A stretch of 5,046 nucleotides of DNA. It comes from Peptostreptococcaceae bacterium oral taxon 113 str. W5053. Lineage in GTDB: Bacteria; Bacillota; Clostridia; Tissierellales; Peptoniphilaceae. The position numbers were made by a program, and so were the translations under genes. Location: assembly GCA_000467935.1 (NCBI GenBank), contig KI259837.1, positions 1 to 5,046 of the forward strand. The letters run 5' to 3'. Of the stretch, positions 1-5,046 are shown piece by piece (the first letter of the stretch is position 1; each line of letters starts with the position of its first letter). Under the pieces are notes generated by a model that searched no databases, had not been told where the DNA came from, and saw only the letters and a program-made list of their open reading frames with translations.

Positions 1-79
1 TTCGGTAAAAAAGATGTCTGTTCTTCCTTTCAAGTAATTTTTTAAAGAAGCTTCCTCCTCTTTGCCTTGTCGACCTCAC
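1..79 (-). CDS. Possible start of a further minus-strand gene cut by the window edge
   Basis: A GTG at 77-79 is preceded by an AGGGG about 8 bases upstream and opens a frame that reaches the window edge (26 residues, beginning VRSTRQRGGSFFKKLLERKN). A second minus-strand frame is also open from the TGA at 76-78 to the edge and reads plausibly (EEEASLKNYLKGRTDIFF), but it has no ATG or GTG; its first usual start would be a TTG. The plus strand has a short open frame too (1-45). So little sequence cannot decide which, if any, is coding, and no family is recognised. Confidence 0.2.
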   Translation of the reverse strand, partial: MRSTRQRGGSFFKKLLERKNRHLFYR

Positions 80-108
80 AAAAATGCCCCTATTCTTCTT
101 AAAATACG

Positions 109-148
109 AAGGAGGGATAAGTCTGGAGAAAAGTTTCTTCCCTCCCTT
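109..148 (-). terminator. Inverted repeat after the MATE gene, weak terminator candidate
   Basis: In minus-strand RNA the arm AGGGAGGGA pairs with UCCCUCCUU (nine pairs, one G-U wobble) across a 21-base loop, starting about 17 bases after the MATE stop codon. Only CGUAUUUU follows, so the U-tract is short and displaced. It may be a weak terminator or a 3' stabilising hairpin. The G-rich arm also looks like a ribosome binding site, but no start codon is correctly spaced from it. Confidence 0.4.
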
Positions 149-164
149 AAATTAAAGAAAGAAC

Positions 165-1523
165 CTAACAAGAGCTCTTTTTTTCTTGCAGTCGAGGCAA
201 ATCCCGTTTGATAAAGAAAAGGGTAATCATCCACGCAAAGAAGTCGGAGACGGGGCTGGCAATCCAAATTCCTATGAATCCGAAAAGACCGGAGAAAATA
301 TAAATGGAGGGTAAAAGGATTAACAGCTGTCGGGATAAAGAGGTTAATAATCCGATAAAGGGTTTTTCCGTGGCTTGAAAATAGTTGGCGCAGATGATTT
401 GACTGCCGATGGATGGCAGCATCAAAAAATAACATCTGGCGGCCTGAATCTGGGCGGCTATGTTTTCCGGATTTTTTTCTTTGCCGAAGATATTCAAAAA
501 CCAAGTGGGTTTAAGTTCAATAAAAATCCAAAAAAGCAGTGCATAGGATGTGGCGATGATCATGGCGGTTTTTAACGTTTCTTTCACTCGACGGTAATTT
601 CCGGCGCCATAATTGTAGCCCATAATGGGTTGGGCACCTTGATTAAGTCCGATAATGGGCATGAGTACCAAGGTGGTGATAGATTGAATAACACCCGCAG
701 CGGAAACGCCGAAGTCGCCGCCATATTGTTGCAGTTTCATATTATAGACGACGACAATTAGGCTGGAGACTACTTGCATACCGAAATTGGAGGTGCCCAG
801 TTTCAACGCGGGTAAGATTAAAGAGGTTTTCAAGGTAGGGGGAAAGTGTAATTTCAATGTGGAGCTTCCCCAAGTAAAGTAGTATATCAGGCAAAGGAAT
901 GAACAACATTGCCCGATCCCTGTCGCCCAAGCCGCACCGGCGATGCCCCATCCCCATCGGACGATAAAGATATAGTCCAAGACCGTGTTGACCAGGGCAC
1001 CGATAAGCATGGTGAGCATGGAGATCTTCGGATTGCCCTCCCCTCTTGTAAAGGCGTTGATCCCGAATTCCACCGTATAAATAGGCAAAAACAAGATGAT
1101 GATGCTCAAATATTCGGTGGCATAGGGTAAAAGTTTTTCGGAGCCTCCGAACATCAAGAGCAGGGGTTTCATGAAAATCGTATAGATGCCGGCTAAAACC
1201 AGACCGCACAAGAAAAGCAAAACGAAAGCGTTGTTTAAAATCTGTTCCGATGTTTCCCGATGCTTGCGTCCCAATTCGATGGAAGAAAGAGCATTTCCGC
1301 CAAAACCGATGAGCATGGCAAAAGCCATGGATACAATCATAAAAGGAAAAGCCAGATAAACACCGCCGATAGCCAGTCGACTGATCGCCTGTCCAAGAAA
1401 AATTCGATCCACGACATTGTATAATGCATTGACCAACATCCCTACAATGGTAGGGATGGAAAATTGAATCAACAGTTTGGGTACTGGCGTACTTTCCATC
1501 ATTCGTCCTCGTTGATCATTCAT
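165..1523 (-). CDS. MATE-family multidrug/metabolite efflux pump (MepA-like)
   Basis: This integral membrane antiporter would export cationic drugs or metabolites in exchange for Na+ or H+. The length, 452 residues, is typical, with about 12 hydrophobic segments in two six-helix halves. Characteristic sequences are helix 1 NALYNVVDRIFLGQ (32-45), FTRGEGNPKISML (158-170) with NTVLDYIFI (179-187) in the first half, and in the second half GLNQGAQPIMGYNYGAG (292-308) followed by NYRRVKETLK; FQATEKP (382-388) is also common in the MepA-like branch. The C-terminus is short and charged (KRDLPRLQEKKSSC). Two starts are possible, at 1523 and 1499; the upstream one is kept because its binding site is good and it overlaps tadA by 8 bases, a normal coupling arrangement. 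It is probably transcribed from the tadA promoter. The substrate is unknown, and the gene symbol is left blank because MepA, NorM and DinF types cannot be separated confidently by eye. Confidence 0.95.
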   Translation of the reverse strand: MNDQRGRMMESTPVPKLLIQFSIPTIVGMLVNALYNVVDRIFLGQAISRLAIGGVYLAFPFMIVSMAFAMLIGFGGNALSSIELGRKHRETSEQILNNAFVLLFLCGLVLAGIYTIFMKPLLLMFGGSEKLLPYATEYLSIIILFLPIYTVEFGINAFTRGEGNPKISMLTMLIGALVNTVLDYIFIVRWGWGIAGAAWATGIGQCCSFLCLIYYFTWGSSTLKLHFPPTLKTSLILPALKLGTSNFGMQVVSSLIVVVYNMKLQQYGGDFGVSAAGVIQSITTLVLMPIIGLNQGAQPIMGYNYGAGNYRRVKETLKTAMIIATSYALLFWIFIELKPTWFLNIFGKEKNPENIAAQIQAARCYFLMLPSIGSQIICANYFQATEKPFIGLLTSLSRQLLILLPSIYIFSGLFGFIGIWIASPVSDFFAWMITLFFIKRDLPRLQEKKSSC

Positions 1524-1986
1524 TTTTCCTCACCTTCTTTTCCTCTCGTAATTTTTTGAAAAATTCACTTAAAATGTCCGCACATTCTTTTTCTAAGATT
1601 CCCCGCACCGTTTCCGGACGATGGTTGAAATGTTCCTCTTCCAATAAATTCATCACACTGCCTGCACAACCTCTTTTTTTGTCCATGGCGCCAATGACAA
1701 CCCGACGAAAACGGGCATGAATCATCGCTCCGGCACACATGGCACAGGGCTCCAAGGTTATATAAATCTCCGCTTCCGGCAGACGTGCTTCTCCTATTGT
1801 CTTTGCCGCCTGATGAATGGCTATGATTTCCGCATGATAGAGAGGATTTTTCCCATATTTATTTTGATTGTGTCCCCGTCCGATAATCTCACCGTTCAAA
1901 ACCACAACGGCGCCTATGGGGACCTCTTTTTTTTCGTATGCTTTTCGCGCTTCTTTCAATGCTTCCTGCATATAATATTCATCCAT
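1516..1986 (-). CDS. tadA: tRNA-specific adenosine deaminase TadA
   Basis: TadA is a cytoplasmic zinc enzyme that converts adenosine 34 to inosine in the tRNA-Arg(ACG) anticodon so that one tRNA reads CGU, CGC and CGA; it is normally essential in bacteria. The 156-residue protein has the full cytidine/deoxycytidylate deaminase fold signatures: PIGAVVV (23-29), the catalytic HAE (His51, Glu53) and PCAMC (80-84) with zinc ligands Cys81 and Cys84. The downstream MDKKRGCAGSVMNLL (101-115) and FNHRPE region is typical of bacterial TadA and separates it from free-nucleoside deaminases. The C-terminal end is strongly basic (KKLREEKKVRKNE), as expected for the tRNA-binding helix. The start has GTGAGGG (1994-2000), with GAGGG 7 bases before ATG. 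The next gene, a MATE pump, begins inside the last codons of tadA, indicating an operon. The usual Firmicutes neighbours, SRP RNA and dnaX, are not seen here. Confidence 0.97.
   Translation of the reverse strand: MDEYYMQEALKEARKAYEKKEVPIGAVVVLNGEIIGRGHNQNKYGKNPLYHAEIIAIHQAAKTIGEARLPEAEIYITLEPCAMCAGAMIHARFRRVVIGAMDKKRGCAGSVMNLLEEEHFNHRPETVRGILEKECADILSEFFKKLREEKKVRKNE
1528..1535 (-). promoter_or_regulatory. Ribosome binding site of the MATE gene inside the tadA 3' end
   Basis: AGGTGAGG lies 4 bases before the ATG at 1523, within the final codons of tadA. A second site, GAGGA (1506-1510), lies 6 bases before another in-frame ATG at 1499 (residue 9), so a MATE protein eight residues shorter is possible. 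The tadA stop codon (TGA, 1516-1518) lies between the two candidate starts. Confidence 0.65.
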
Positions 1987-2009
1987 ATGTTTTCCCTCAC
2001 TTTATCATT

Positions 2010-2018
2010 ATTGTAACA
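2010..2018 (-). promoter_or_regulatory. Extended -10 promoter for tadA-MATE
   Basis: The minus strand shows TGT TACAAT: a -10 box with five of six consensus bases and a TGn extension. At 17-base spacing the -35 hexamer is TTCGGA (2033-2038), three of six, and lies within the MFS terminator hairpin. The start point would be near 2003, giving a leader of about 16 bases before tadA. Confidence 0.55.
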
Positions 2019-2019
2019 C

Positions 2020-2058
2020 AAAAAAAGGACTGTCCGAAAGCCTCGGAAAAGCCCCTTT
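2020..2058 (-). terminator. Intrinsic terminator after the MFS transporter gene
   Basis: The minus-strand RNA forms an outer stem AAAGG/CCUUU (2054-2058 with 2024-2028) and an inner stem UCCGA, loop GGCUU, UCGGA (2043-2047 with 2033-2037). An imperfect internal loop separates them, and a run of seven U (2020-2026) follows. It begins 11 bases after the MFS stop codon. Its descending arm and U-tract also form the -35 region and spacer of the next promoter, so the two units are packed tightly. Confidence 0.75.
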
Positions 2059-2068
2059 GATTTTTTCA

Positions 2069-3403
2069 TCAAACTTCTTCCTCCTTATGATCTCCATGAT
2101 GAACGAAGAGCATACAAACAAGGGCGATGACATAACATGCCACGGCGTAGATAAAGAGGGTGGAATAAGTTTTGCTCAAATCTCTCAGCCAACCGAAAAG
2201 AATCGGGCTTACGATGGCGGCGGTAAAAGAGAAGAAATAATAATATCCGGTAAAGCTGCCGATGGCTTCCGGTTTTGCCATTTCCACAACCATGGGAAGA
2301 CTGTTGATGTTGATACACGCCCAGAAGATGCCGGCGATAAAAAGAAGCACCAAGACAACGGTTACATTCTCAATCAATAAAATGGGCAGAAAAGTGGCGA
2401 TCAATCCGCATAATCCGATTAAAATCATTTTTTTGCGACCGACTTTTTGCGCCAAAAATCCGGAGGGTACGGCAAAAGCCAGAAAGGTCAAGGAAAAAGC
2501 GGTAAGCATCATAGCGGCTTGCCCTTTCCCGACACCTAAATTATTGGTGGCAAACAAGGTGAAGAAGGTTTCCACCGCATTATAGCCGGAGAACCAGGCG
2601 AAGATGGCAAAGAGGAGAAAGAGTAAACTGCGTTTTTCTCCGGAGCTTAGGCTTTTGAAGCCTTCCACTTTCTTGGAGAAGAGTTTTCCTTCCGATTCTT
2701 TTTCCTTCTCCCCATTTCCCGCCGTTTCCGGCACGTCTTGTTCATATCGTTCATAGAGAGCCTGTTCTCTGGCGCTCAAGGCAATTGCGTGACGTTTGCG
2801 ATAGCGTAACATGGCCGGCTCCCGAACGAAGAATAAAAGCAAAAATAAAGATAAAAACATAACCATAGCACCCATAAGAAAAGGAAGGTTCATGCCGCCG
2901 CTGCTTGCCGCCAGTTTTCCGCCGACCAGAAAAGCGATGATGGAACCCACACCGCCCATTAAATTGATAATGCCGTTGGCACCGCTTCGAAGAGATGCAG
3001 GGGTTACATCAGGCATCAGGGAGATGACCGGACTTCTCCATAAAGACATGATAAAGTTAAAAGCGATAAGAACCGCCATGGTACCCGCCAAGGTAGTCAT
3101 GCGGGGAATAAAGGTAAATAACAGTGCACAAACGGGCAATCCGAAAGCAATCCAAGGCATACGCTTGCCCAGTTTGGTGTCCGTTTTGTCGGATAGGATA
3201 CCTACCGTCGGCTGAAAAACCACACCGAAAAAATTGTCGATGGTCATAATCAGACCGATCAGCGCGGTGGACTGCAAAAAGCGTTCCTCCAAAATCAGGG
3301 GAACGAAGCTGTTATACAAGCTCCATGCCAAGCTGGACGCCAAAAAACCGAAGCCGATTAAAAAAGTGTTTTTATAATTGAGTTTAGGTTTTGTTTTATC
3401 CAT
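2069..3403 (-). CDS. Major facilitator superfamily transporter, SLC45/glycoside-type
   Basis: This is a 12-helix secondary transporter of the cytoplasmic membrane, 444 residues, normal for the family. The loop between helices 2 and 3 carries a clear MFS motif A: GILSDKTDTKLGKR (68-81). A degenerate copy in the second half reads GFLAQKVGRKK (315-325). The segment with WRSPVISLMPDVTP (122-135), then RSGANGIINLMGG (139-151), resembles bacterial MFS proteins related to the SLC45/sucrose-symporter branch, so a sugar or glycoside substrate is plausible but unproven. The two halves are joined by a long charged cytoplasmic loop (about 195-258), rich in Glu and Lys. The C-terminus ends in a short His/Glu stretch (HHGDHKEEEV). 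The start is well supported: GGAGGAG (3410-3416) lies 6 bases before ATG. The gene has its own extended -10 promoter and terminator, so it is probably monocistronic. No sugar hydrolase or regulator gene lies beside it to reveal the substrate. Confidence 0.93.
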   Translation of the reverse strand: MDKTKPKLNYKNTFLIGFGFLASSLAWSLYNSFVPLILEERFLQSTALIGLIMTIDNFFGVVFQPTVGILSDKTDTKLGKRMPWIAFGLPVCALLFTFIPRMTTLAGTMAVLIAFNFIMSLWRSPVISLMPDVTPASLRSGANGIINLMGGVGSIIAFLVGGKLAASSGGMNLPFLMGAMVMFLSLFLLLFFVREPAMLRYRKRHAIALSAREQALYERYEQDVPETAGNGEKEKESEGKLFSKKVEGFKSLSSGEKRSLLFLLFAIFAWFSGYNAVETFFTLFATNNLGVGKGQAAMMLTAFSLTFLAFAVPSGFLAQKVGRKKMILIGLCGLIATFLPILLIENVTVVLVLLFIAGIFWACININSLPMVVEMAKPEAIGSFTGYYYFFSFTAAIVSPILFGWLRDLSKTYSTLFIYAVACYVIALVCMLFVHHGDHKEEEV

Positions 3404-3442
3404 AAAGTTCTCCTCCGTTTCGTTGTTCTATGATTTGTCTTT

Positions 3443-3451
3443 ATTATAGCA
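3443..3451 (-). promoter_or_regulatory. Extended -10 promoter for the MFS transporter gene
   Basis: The minus strand carries TGC TATAAT, a perfect -10 box with the TGn extension. At 17-18 base spacing the -35 position reads GAAGTT or AGAAGT, which is poor, as is common for extended -10 promoters. Transcription would start near 3436, leaving a leader of about 33 bases before the ATG at 3403. The terminator of the upstream unit ends about 43 bases before this box, so the MFS gene has its own promoter. Confidence 0.7.
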
Positions 3452-3456
3452 TAGAA

Positions 3457-3480
3457 AGAGGCAAAAACTTCTCCGCCTCT
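3457..3480. repeat. Inverted repeat over the -35 region of the MFS promoter (possible operator)
   Basis: The arms AGAGGC (3457-3462) and GCCTCT (3475-3480) are perfect complements separated by 12 bases. The repeat covers the place where a -35 box would lie for the MFS promoter. This fits an operator for a dimeric regulator, but six-base arms can arise by chance. It could also fold in RNA read through from upstream, although no good U-tract follows on the minus strand. Confidence 0.35.
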
Positions 3481-3493
3481 CGGGGATGTGCAC

Positions 3494-3523
3494 AAAAAAA
3501 GAAAGCGATTACTCGCTCTCTTT
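3494..3523 (-). terminator. Intrinsic terminator embedded in the 3' end of the acidic-tailed protein gene
   Basis: The minus-strand RNA reads AAAGAGAGCGA, loop GUAA, UCGCUUUC, then a run of seven U (3494-3500). The core stem is eight pairs with one G-U wobble, and three A-U pairs formed with part of the U-run extend it. The stop codon TAA (3509-3511) lies in the four-base loop, and the ascending arm encodes the final residues. It should end the EamA permease unit and insulate the MFS gene downstream. Confidence 0.87.
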
Positions 3524-3961
3524 CTCTTTCGTTTCTTCTTCTGAAATCATATCCCGGTCTTGTTCGTATTCTTCTTCCCTCCCTTCGTATTCATCTTCCA
3601 TGACAGGAATTTTTGTCGCCAAAATCCATCCTCGAAGAGCTGAAATCAATAGAAACAATACCAGACAGATGACCATATATCCTTCACGAATTTGCCAATC
3701 GGGAATAAAGCGACCCGGCACAGCCAAAATGCAAAAAACAAGCAAAAAATGATCGCTGAAAGTTTTTTTGCCCGGATTTTCGTTGCGTACCCGATCAAAA
3801 TGATTCAACCAGGGCAAATAGATAATCAGTGAAACCATTTCGACAACAAGTAACAGCATATATCTTTTTTGTGCTCCATAAAGCACCGTATAAGCCATCC
3901 CTGCAAGTAAAATCAGAGTGGGTATTCCCCAAATCAACAAAAATCGCCTGTCTTTATTCAT
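3509..3961 (-). CDS. Small four-helix membrane protein with acidic C-terminal tail, function unknown
   Basis: I do not recognise a family for this 150-residue protein. It begins MNKDRR and has hydrophobic segments at about 7-29, 34-51, 71-86 and 93-117, with short charged or polar connections (HFDRVRNENPGKK at 54-66). The final 30 residues (121-150) form a soluble tail with 16 Asp/Glu, including EEEYEQD and KEKESE. By the positive-inside rule the basic start (NKDRR) suggests a cytoplasmic N-terminus and, with four helices, a cytoplasmic tail. The ATG at 3961 is preferred because AGGAGAG (3968-3974) lies 6 bases before it; the in-frame TTG at 4006 would add 15 residues but has no binding site. 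The gene lies 72 bases after the EamA permease gene with no clear promoter between, so co-transcription is likely. The last codons and the stop are part of the transcription terminator. It could be an accessory to the permease, but only position suggests this. Confidence 0.82.
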   Translation of the reverse strand: MNKDRRFLLIWGIPTLILLAGMAYTVLYGAQKRYMLLLVVEMVSLIIYLPWLNHFDRVRNENPGKKTFSDHFLLVFCILAVPGRFIPDWQIREGYMVICLVLFLLISALRGWILATKIPVMEDEYEGREEEYEQDRDMISEEETKEKESE

Positions 3962-4037
3962 TCTCTTCTCTCCTAATATTCGGATTTTCCGATGATATGA
4001 TATCAACTATGCTTTGGTTTCTGCGGACTCGGTTCAT
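3954..4037 (-). CDS. Possible 27-codon small ORF bridging the two genes of the operon
   Basis: An ATG overlaps the permease stop codon (ATGA arrangement) and opens a 27-codon frame that ends in TAA at 3954-3956, just inside the start of the next gene (its ATG is at 3961). It has a well-placed binding site: GAGG with G-rich flanks (4042-4049), 7 bases before the ATG, lying within the last codons of the permease. The product would begin MNRVRRNQSIVDIISS and end in charged residues (RREENE), with no membrane segment. It may be a real small protein, or a coupling cistron that carries ribosomes from the permease stop to the next start. Chance cannot be excluded: the frame is short and matches no family I know. 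Confidence 0.25.
   Translation of the reverse strand: MNRVRRNQSIVDIISSENPNIRREENE
3968..3974 (-). promoter_or_regulatory. Ribosome binding site fixing the start of the acidic-tailed membrane protein
   Basis: AGGAGAG on the minus strand is 6 bases before the ATG at 3961. No comparable site precedes the in-frame TTG at 4006, so the shorter 150-residue form is preferred. Confidence 0.75.
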
Positions 4038-4897
4038 TTTTCCCCCTCTTTTTTCCGATTGAAATAAAAGGACAAATATCCGCTAAGGACAATTAGAACC
4101 ATTCCCAAAAGAGTTCTTATCCCGATTTTTTCCTGAAAAAGCAAAAAACCGATGATGGGTGAAATCACAACGCCGGTGTAATCAAAAATGCTTACTTCAC
4201 TGGCAGGCGCATAGCGATAGGCTTTGGTGACAAAATTTTGTCCCAAACCGGCAAAGACACCGATTAAAATCAAAAGCCCCCAGTATTTAAGACTCAAACT
4301 TTTATATTGCATCAACATAAAAGGGAAAGATGCCGCAGAGGTGAATGCGCCAAAGTAAAAAATAATGCGAAAGCCCGGCTCCCGGTGGAGTTTCCTCAAA
4401 AGGGTATACGCCAAAGCGGAGAAAAATGCGGAGCCTACCGCCACCATAAAGGGAAAGAGGGTAAAGTCTCCGTGAGGACGAATGACCACGACAGCGCCCA
4501 TAAATGCCATGCATAGAGATACGGCTTTCCATTTGGTCAGTTTTTCTTCCAAAAAAGTTACGGCAAAAACAGTGATAAAAAAGGGACTGAGTTTCTGCAA
4601 AATCTGAGCGTCGGCCAGGTGGAGATTCCGATTGGCGTAAAAGACGCAGAGCATCCCCAAATACCCGAAAAGACAACGGAAAAACAAATCTTTCTTTGCC
4701 CCTTTGGAGGGTACAAAAGAAATGCCCTGTTTTTTCATCGTAAAAAATGCCAACAGAAAAATGATAAAATTTCGAAAAAAGATTTGCTGCATCAAAGGCA
4801 CCTGTCCTCCGGACAATTTTACCGTAGCCGCCATAAAAGCAAAGTTTCCCGATGCGGCAAGCATACACAAAATGGATTTTTTTCGATTCATTTTCAT
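4034..4897 (-). CDS. EamA/DMT superfamily permease (10-helix small-molecule transporter)
   Basis: This is a cytoplasmic-membrane transporter of the drug/metabolite transporter superfamily; its substrate cannot be told from sequence. The 287 residues fit the usual 280-310 and show the family's internal duplication: two EamA repeats, roughly residues 8-140 and 148-277, each with about five hydrophobic helices. Family-like signatures include FFRN (40-43), the stretch around LSPFFITVFAVTFLEEKL (103-120) at the end of repeat 1, and its counterpart near residues 232-257 (ASEVSIFDYTG, then PIIGFLLFQEK). The C-terminus is short and basic/charged. Two ATGs are possible: residue 1 (4897) is only 3 bases from the GGGAGG core, while residue 3 (4891) is 9 bases away and looks at least as good. 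It is the first gene of a likely two-gene unit; its stop (TGA) overlaps the ATG of a possible small ORF. The family call is firm; efflux of metabolites or amino acids is only an inference from the family. Confidence 0.93.
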   Translation of the reverse strand: MKMNRKKSILCMLAASGNFAFMAATVKLSGGQVPLMQQIFFRNFIIFLLAFFTMKKQGISFVPSKGAKKDLFFRCLFGYLGMLCVFYANRNLHLADAQILQKLSPFFITVFAVTFLEEKLTKWKAVSLCMAFMGAVVVIRPHGDFTLFPFMVAVGSAFFSALAYTLLRKLHREPGFRIIFYFGAFTSAASFPFMLMQYKSLSLKYWGLLILIGVFAGLGQNFVTKAYRYAPASEVSIFDYTGVVISPIIGFLLFQEKIGIRTLLGMVLIVLSGYLSFYFNRKKEGEK

Positions 4898-4898
4898 T

Positions 4899-4906
4899 CC
4901 CCTCCC
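4899..4906 (-). promoter_or_regulatory. Ribosome binding site deciding between two starts of the EamA permease gene
   Basis: On the minus strand GGGAGGGG is followed by A, then ATG AAA ATG. The GGGAGG core sits 3 bases before the first ATG (4897) and 9 bases before the second (4891). Normal spacing favours the second start, which would shorten the protein by two residues. The G-run could also pair in a shifted register, so the choice is open. Confidence 0.7.
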
Positions 4907-4914
4907 ACAGTTTC

Positions 4915-4944
4915 ATCATACATGAAAAAGCATGGAAAATGCAA
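4915..4944 (-). promoter_or_regulatory. Putative sigma-A promoter for the EamA permease gene
   Basis: On the minus strand a -35-like TTGCAT (4939-4944; matches TTG of TTGACA) is followed by an 18-base spacer and a -10 box TATGAT (4915-4920; five of six to TATAAT). Transcription would begin near 4908, giving a very short leader of about 11 to 17 bases that is almost entirely ribosome binding site. That leaves no room for a riboswitch or attenuator downstream of this promoter. A small inverted repeat (AAGAT, 7-base loop, ATCTT; 4943-4959) touches the -35 box. Confidence 0.5.
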
Positions 4945-5046
4945 GATGATTTTTATCTTAAGGTTCCTTTATCTTTTTTCTCAGTAGGTCGCTATCTATC
5001 CCTGTATAAAAACACCAAATAAATATTTACTCAAATCATTCGGTTC

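Noticed and set aside
1..164. SRP RNA or T-box element near tadA
   Set aside because: SRP RNA often neighbours tadA in Firmicutes, so I looked for its GGUCAGGUCCGGAAGGAAGC-like core and for the T-box AGGGUGG motif; neither is present in any intergenic stretch.
742..1209. 155-codon minus-strand ORF in another frame of the MATE gene
   Set aside because: It is rich in Arg, His and Tyr, lacks family motifs, and sits inside a clear MATE coding frame.
2811..3215. 134-codon plus-strand ORF opposite the MFS gene
   Set aside because: It lies wholly within a strongly supported MFS gene, its basic low-complexity product resembles no family, and no plus-strand promoter was seen. It is an antisense shadow.
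3991..4005. Short repetitive GATGATATGATATCA between the permease and the next gene
   Set aside because: It contains a small palindrome (TGATATCA) and GATAT/GATGAT repeats, but is too short and A+T-rich to support an operator or attachment site.
3959..4006. Longer form of the acidic-tailed protein starting at a TTG (4006)
   Set aside because: There is no ribosome binding site before the TTG, while the ATG at 3961 has a well-spaced AGGAGAG.
4302..4919. 205-codon minus-strand ORF overlapping the EamA permease
   Set aside because: It is the +1-type shadow of the permease. The permease frame has the duplicated EamA helices; this frame has no coherent membrane or catalytic pattern.
4939..5022. 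Plus-strand 27-codon ORF in the right-hand intergenic gap (starts MQDDFYLK)
   Set aside because: It has no convincing ribosome binding site or promoter, and its ATG lies in the putative -35 box of the divergent permease gene. The length is compatible with chance.
4996..5046. Possible 16-residue C-terminal tail of a gene entering from the right on the minus strand
   Set aside because: Sixteen open codons ending in TAG are uninformative at this A+T content, and no terminator hairpin follows clearly.

Overview
The window looks like chromosomal DNA of a low-to-moderate G+C Bacillota (Firmicutes), most likely a clostridial or Tissierellia-type anaerobe. The evidence is strong GGAGG-type ribosome binding sites, sigma-A-like promoters (two with extended TGn -10 boxes), U-tract terminators and the flavour of the proteins. 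The species cannot be named from the sequence. All five confident genes lie on the minus strand, so transcription runs from the right edge to the left edge.

Right to left there are three apparent transcription units. (1) Positions 4944 to 3494: a promoter, an EamA/DMT-type 10-helix permease, then a four-helix membrane protein of unknown function with a very acidic C-terminal tail, ending in a strong intrinsic terminator. A possible 27-codon small ORF bridges the two genes. (2) Positions 3451 to 2020: an extended -10 promoter, a 12-helix MFS transporter resembling the SLC45/glycoside-type branch, and a terminator. (3) Positions 2018 to about 105: an extended -10 promoter, the tRNA adenosine deaminase gene tadA, and a MATE-family efflux pump whose start overlaps the tadA stop by 8 bases. 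A G-rich inverted repeat with only a weak U-tract follows the pump gene.

The genes do not form an obvious pathway. The set is one essential tRNA-modifying enzyme (inosine at the anticodon wobble position) among three multi-spanning transporters of unknown substrate and one orphan membrane protein. tadA is not next to the SRP RNA or dnaX, its neighbours in many Firmicutes; no SRP RNA core motif was seen. No mobile element, CRISPR array, tRNA, rRNA, riboswitch or phage gene was recognised, and there is no clear sign of a new defence or biosynthetic system. The points most worth a second look are the bridging small ORF, the orphan acidic-tailed membrane protein whose stop codon lies in its terminator loop, the tadA-MATE overlap, and a possible gene start at the left edge.

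There is no gene-free stretch over 300 bases. The right-hand gap (4898-5046) holds a promoter and little else. The left-hand gap (1-164) holds an inverted repeat and an ambiguous edge ORF.
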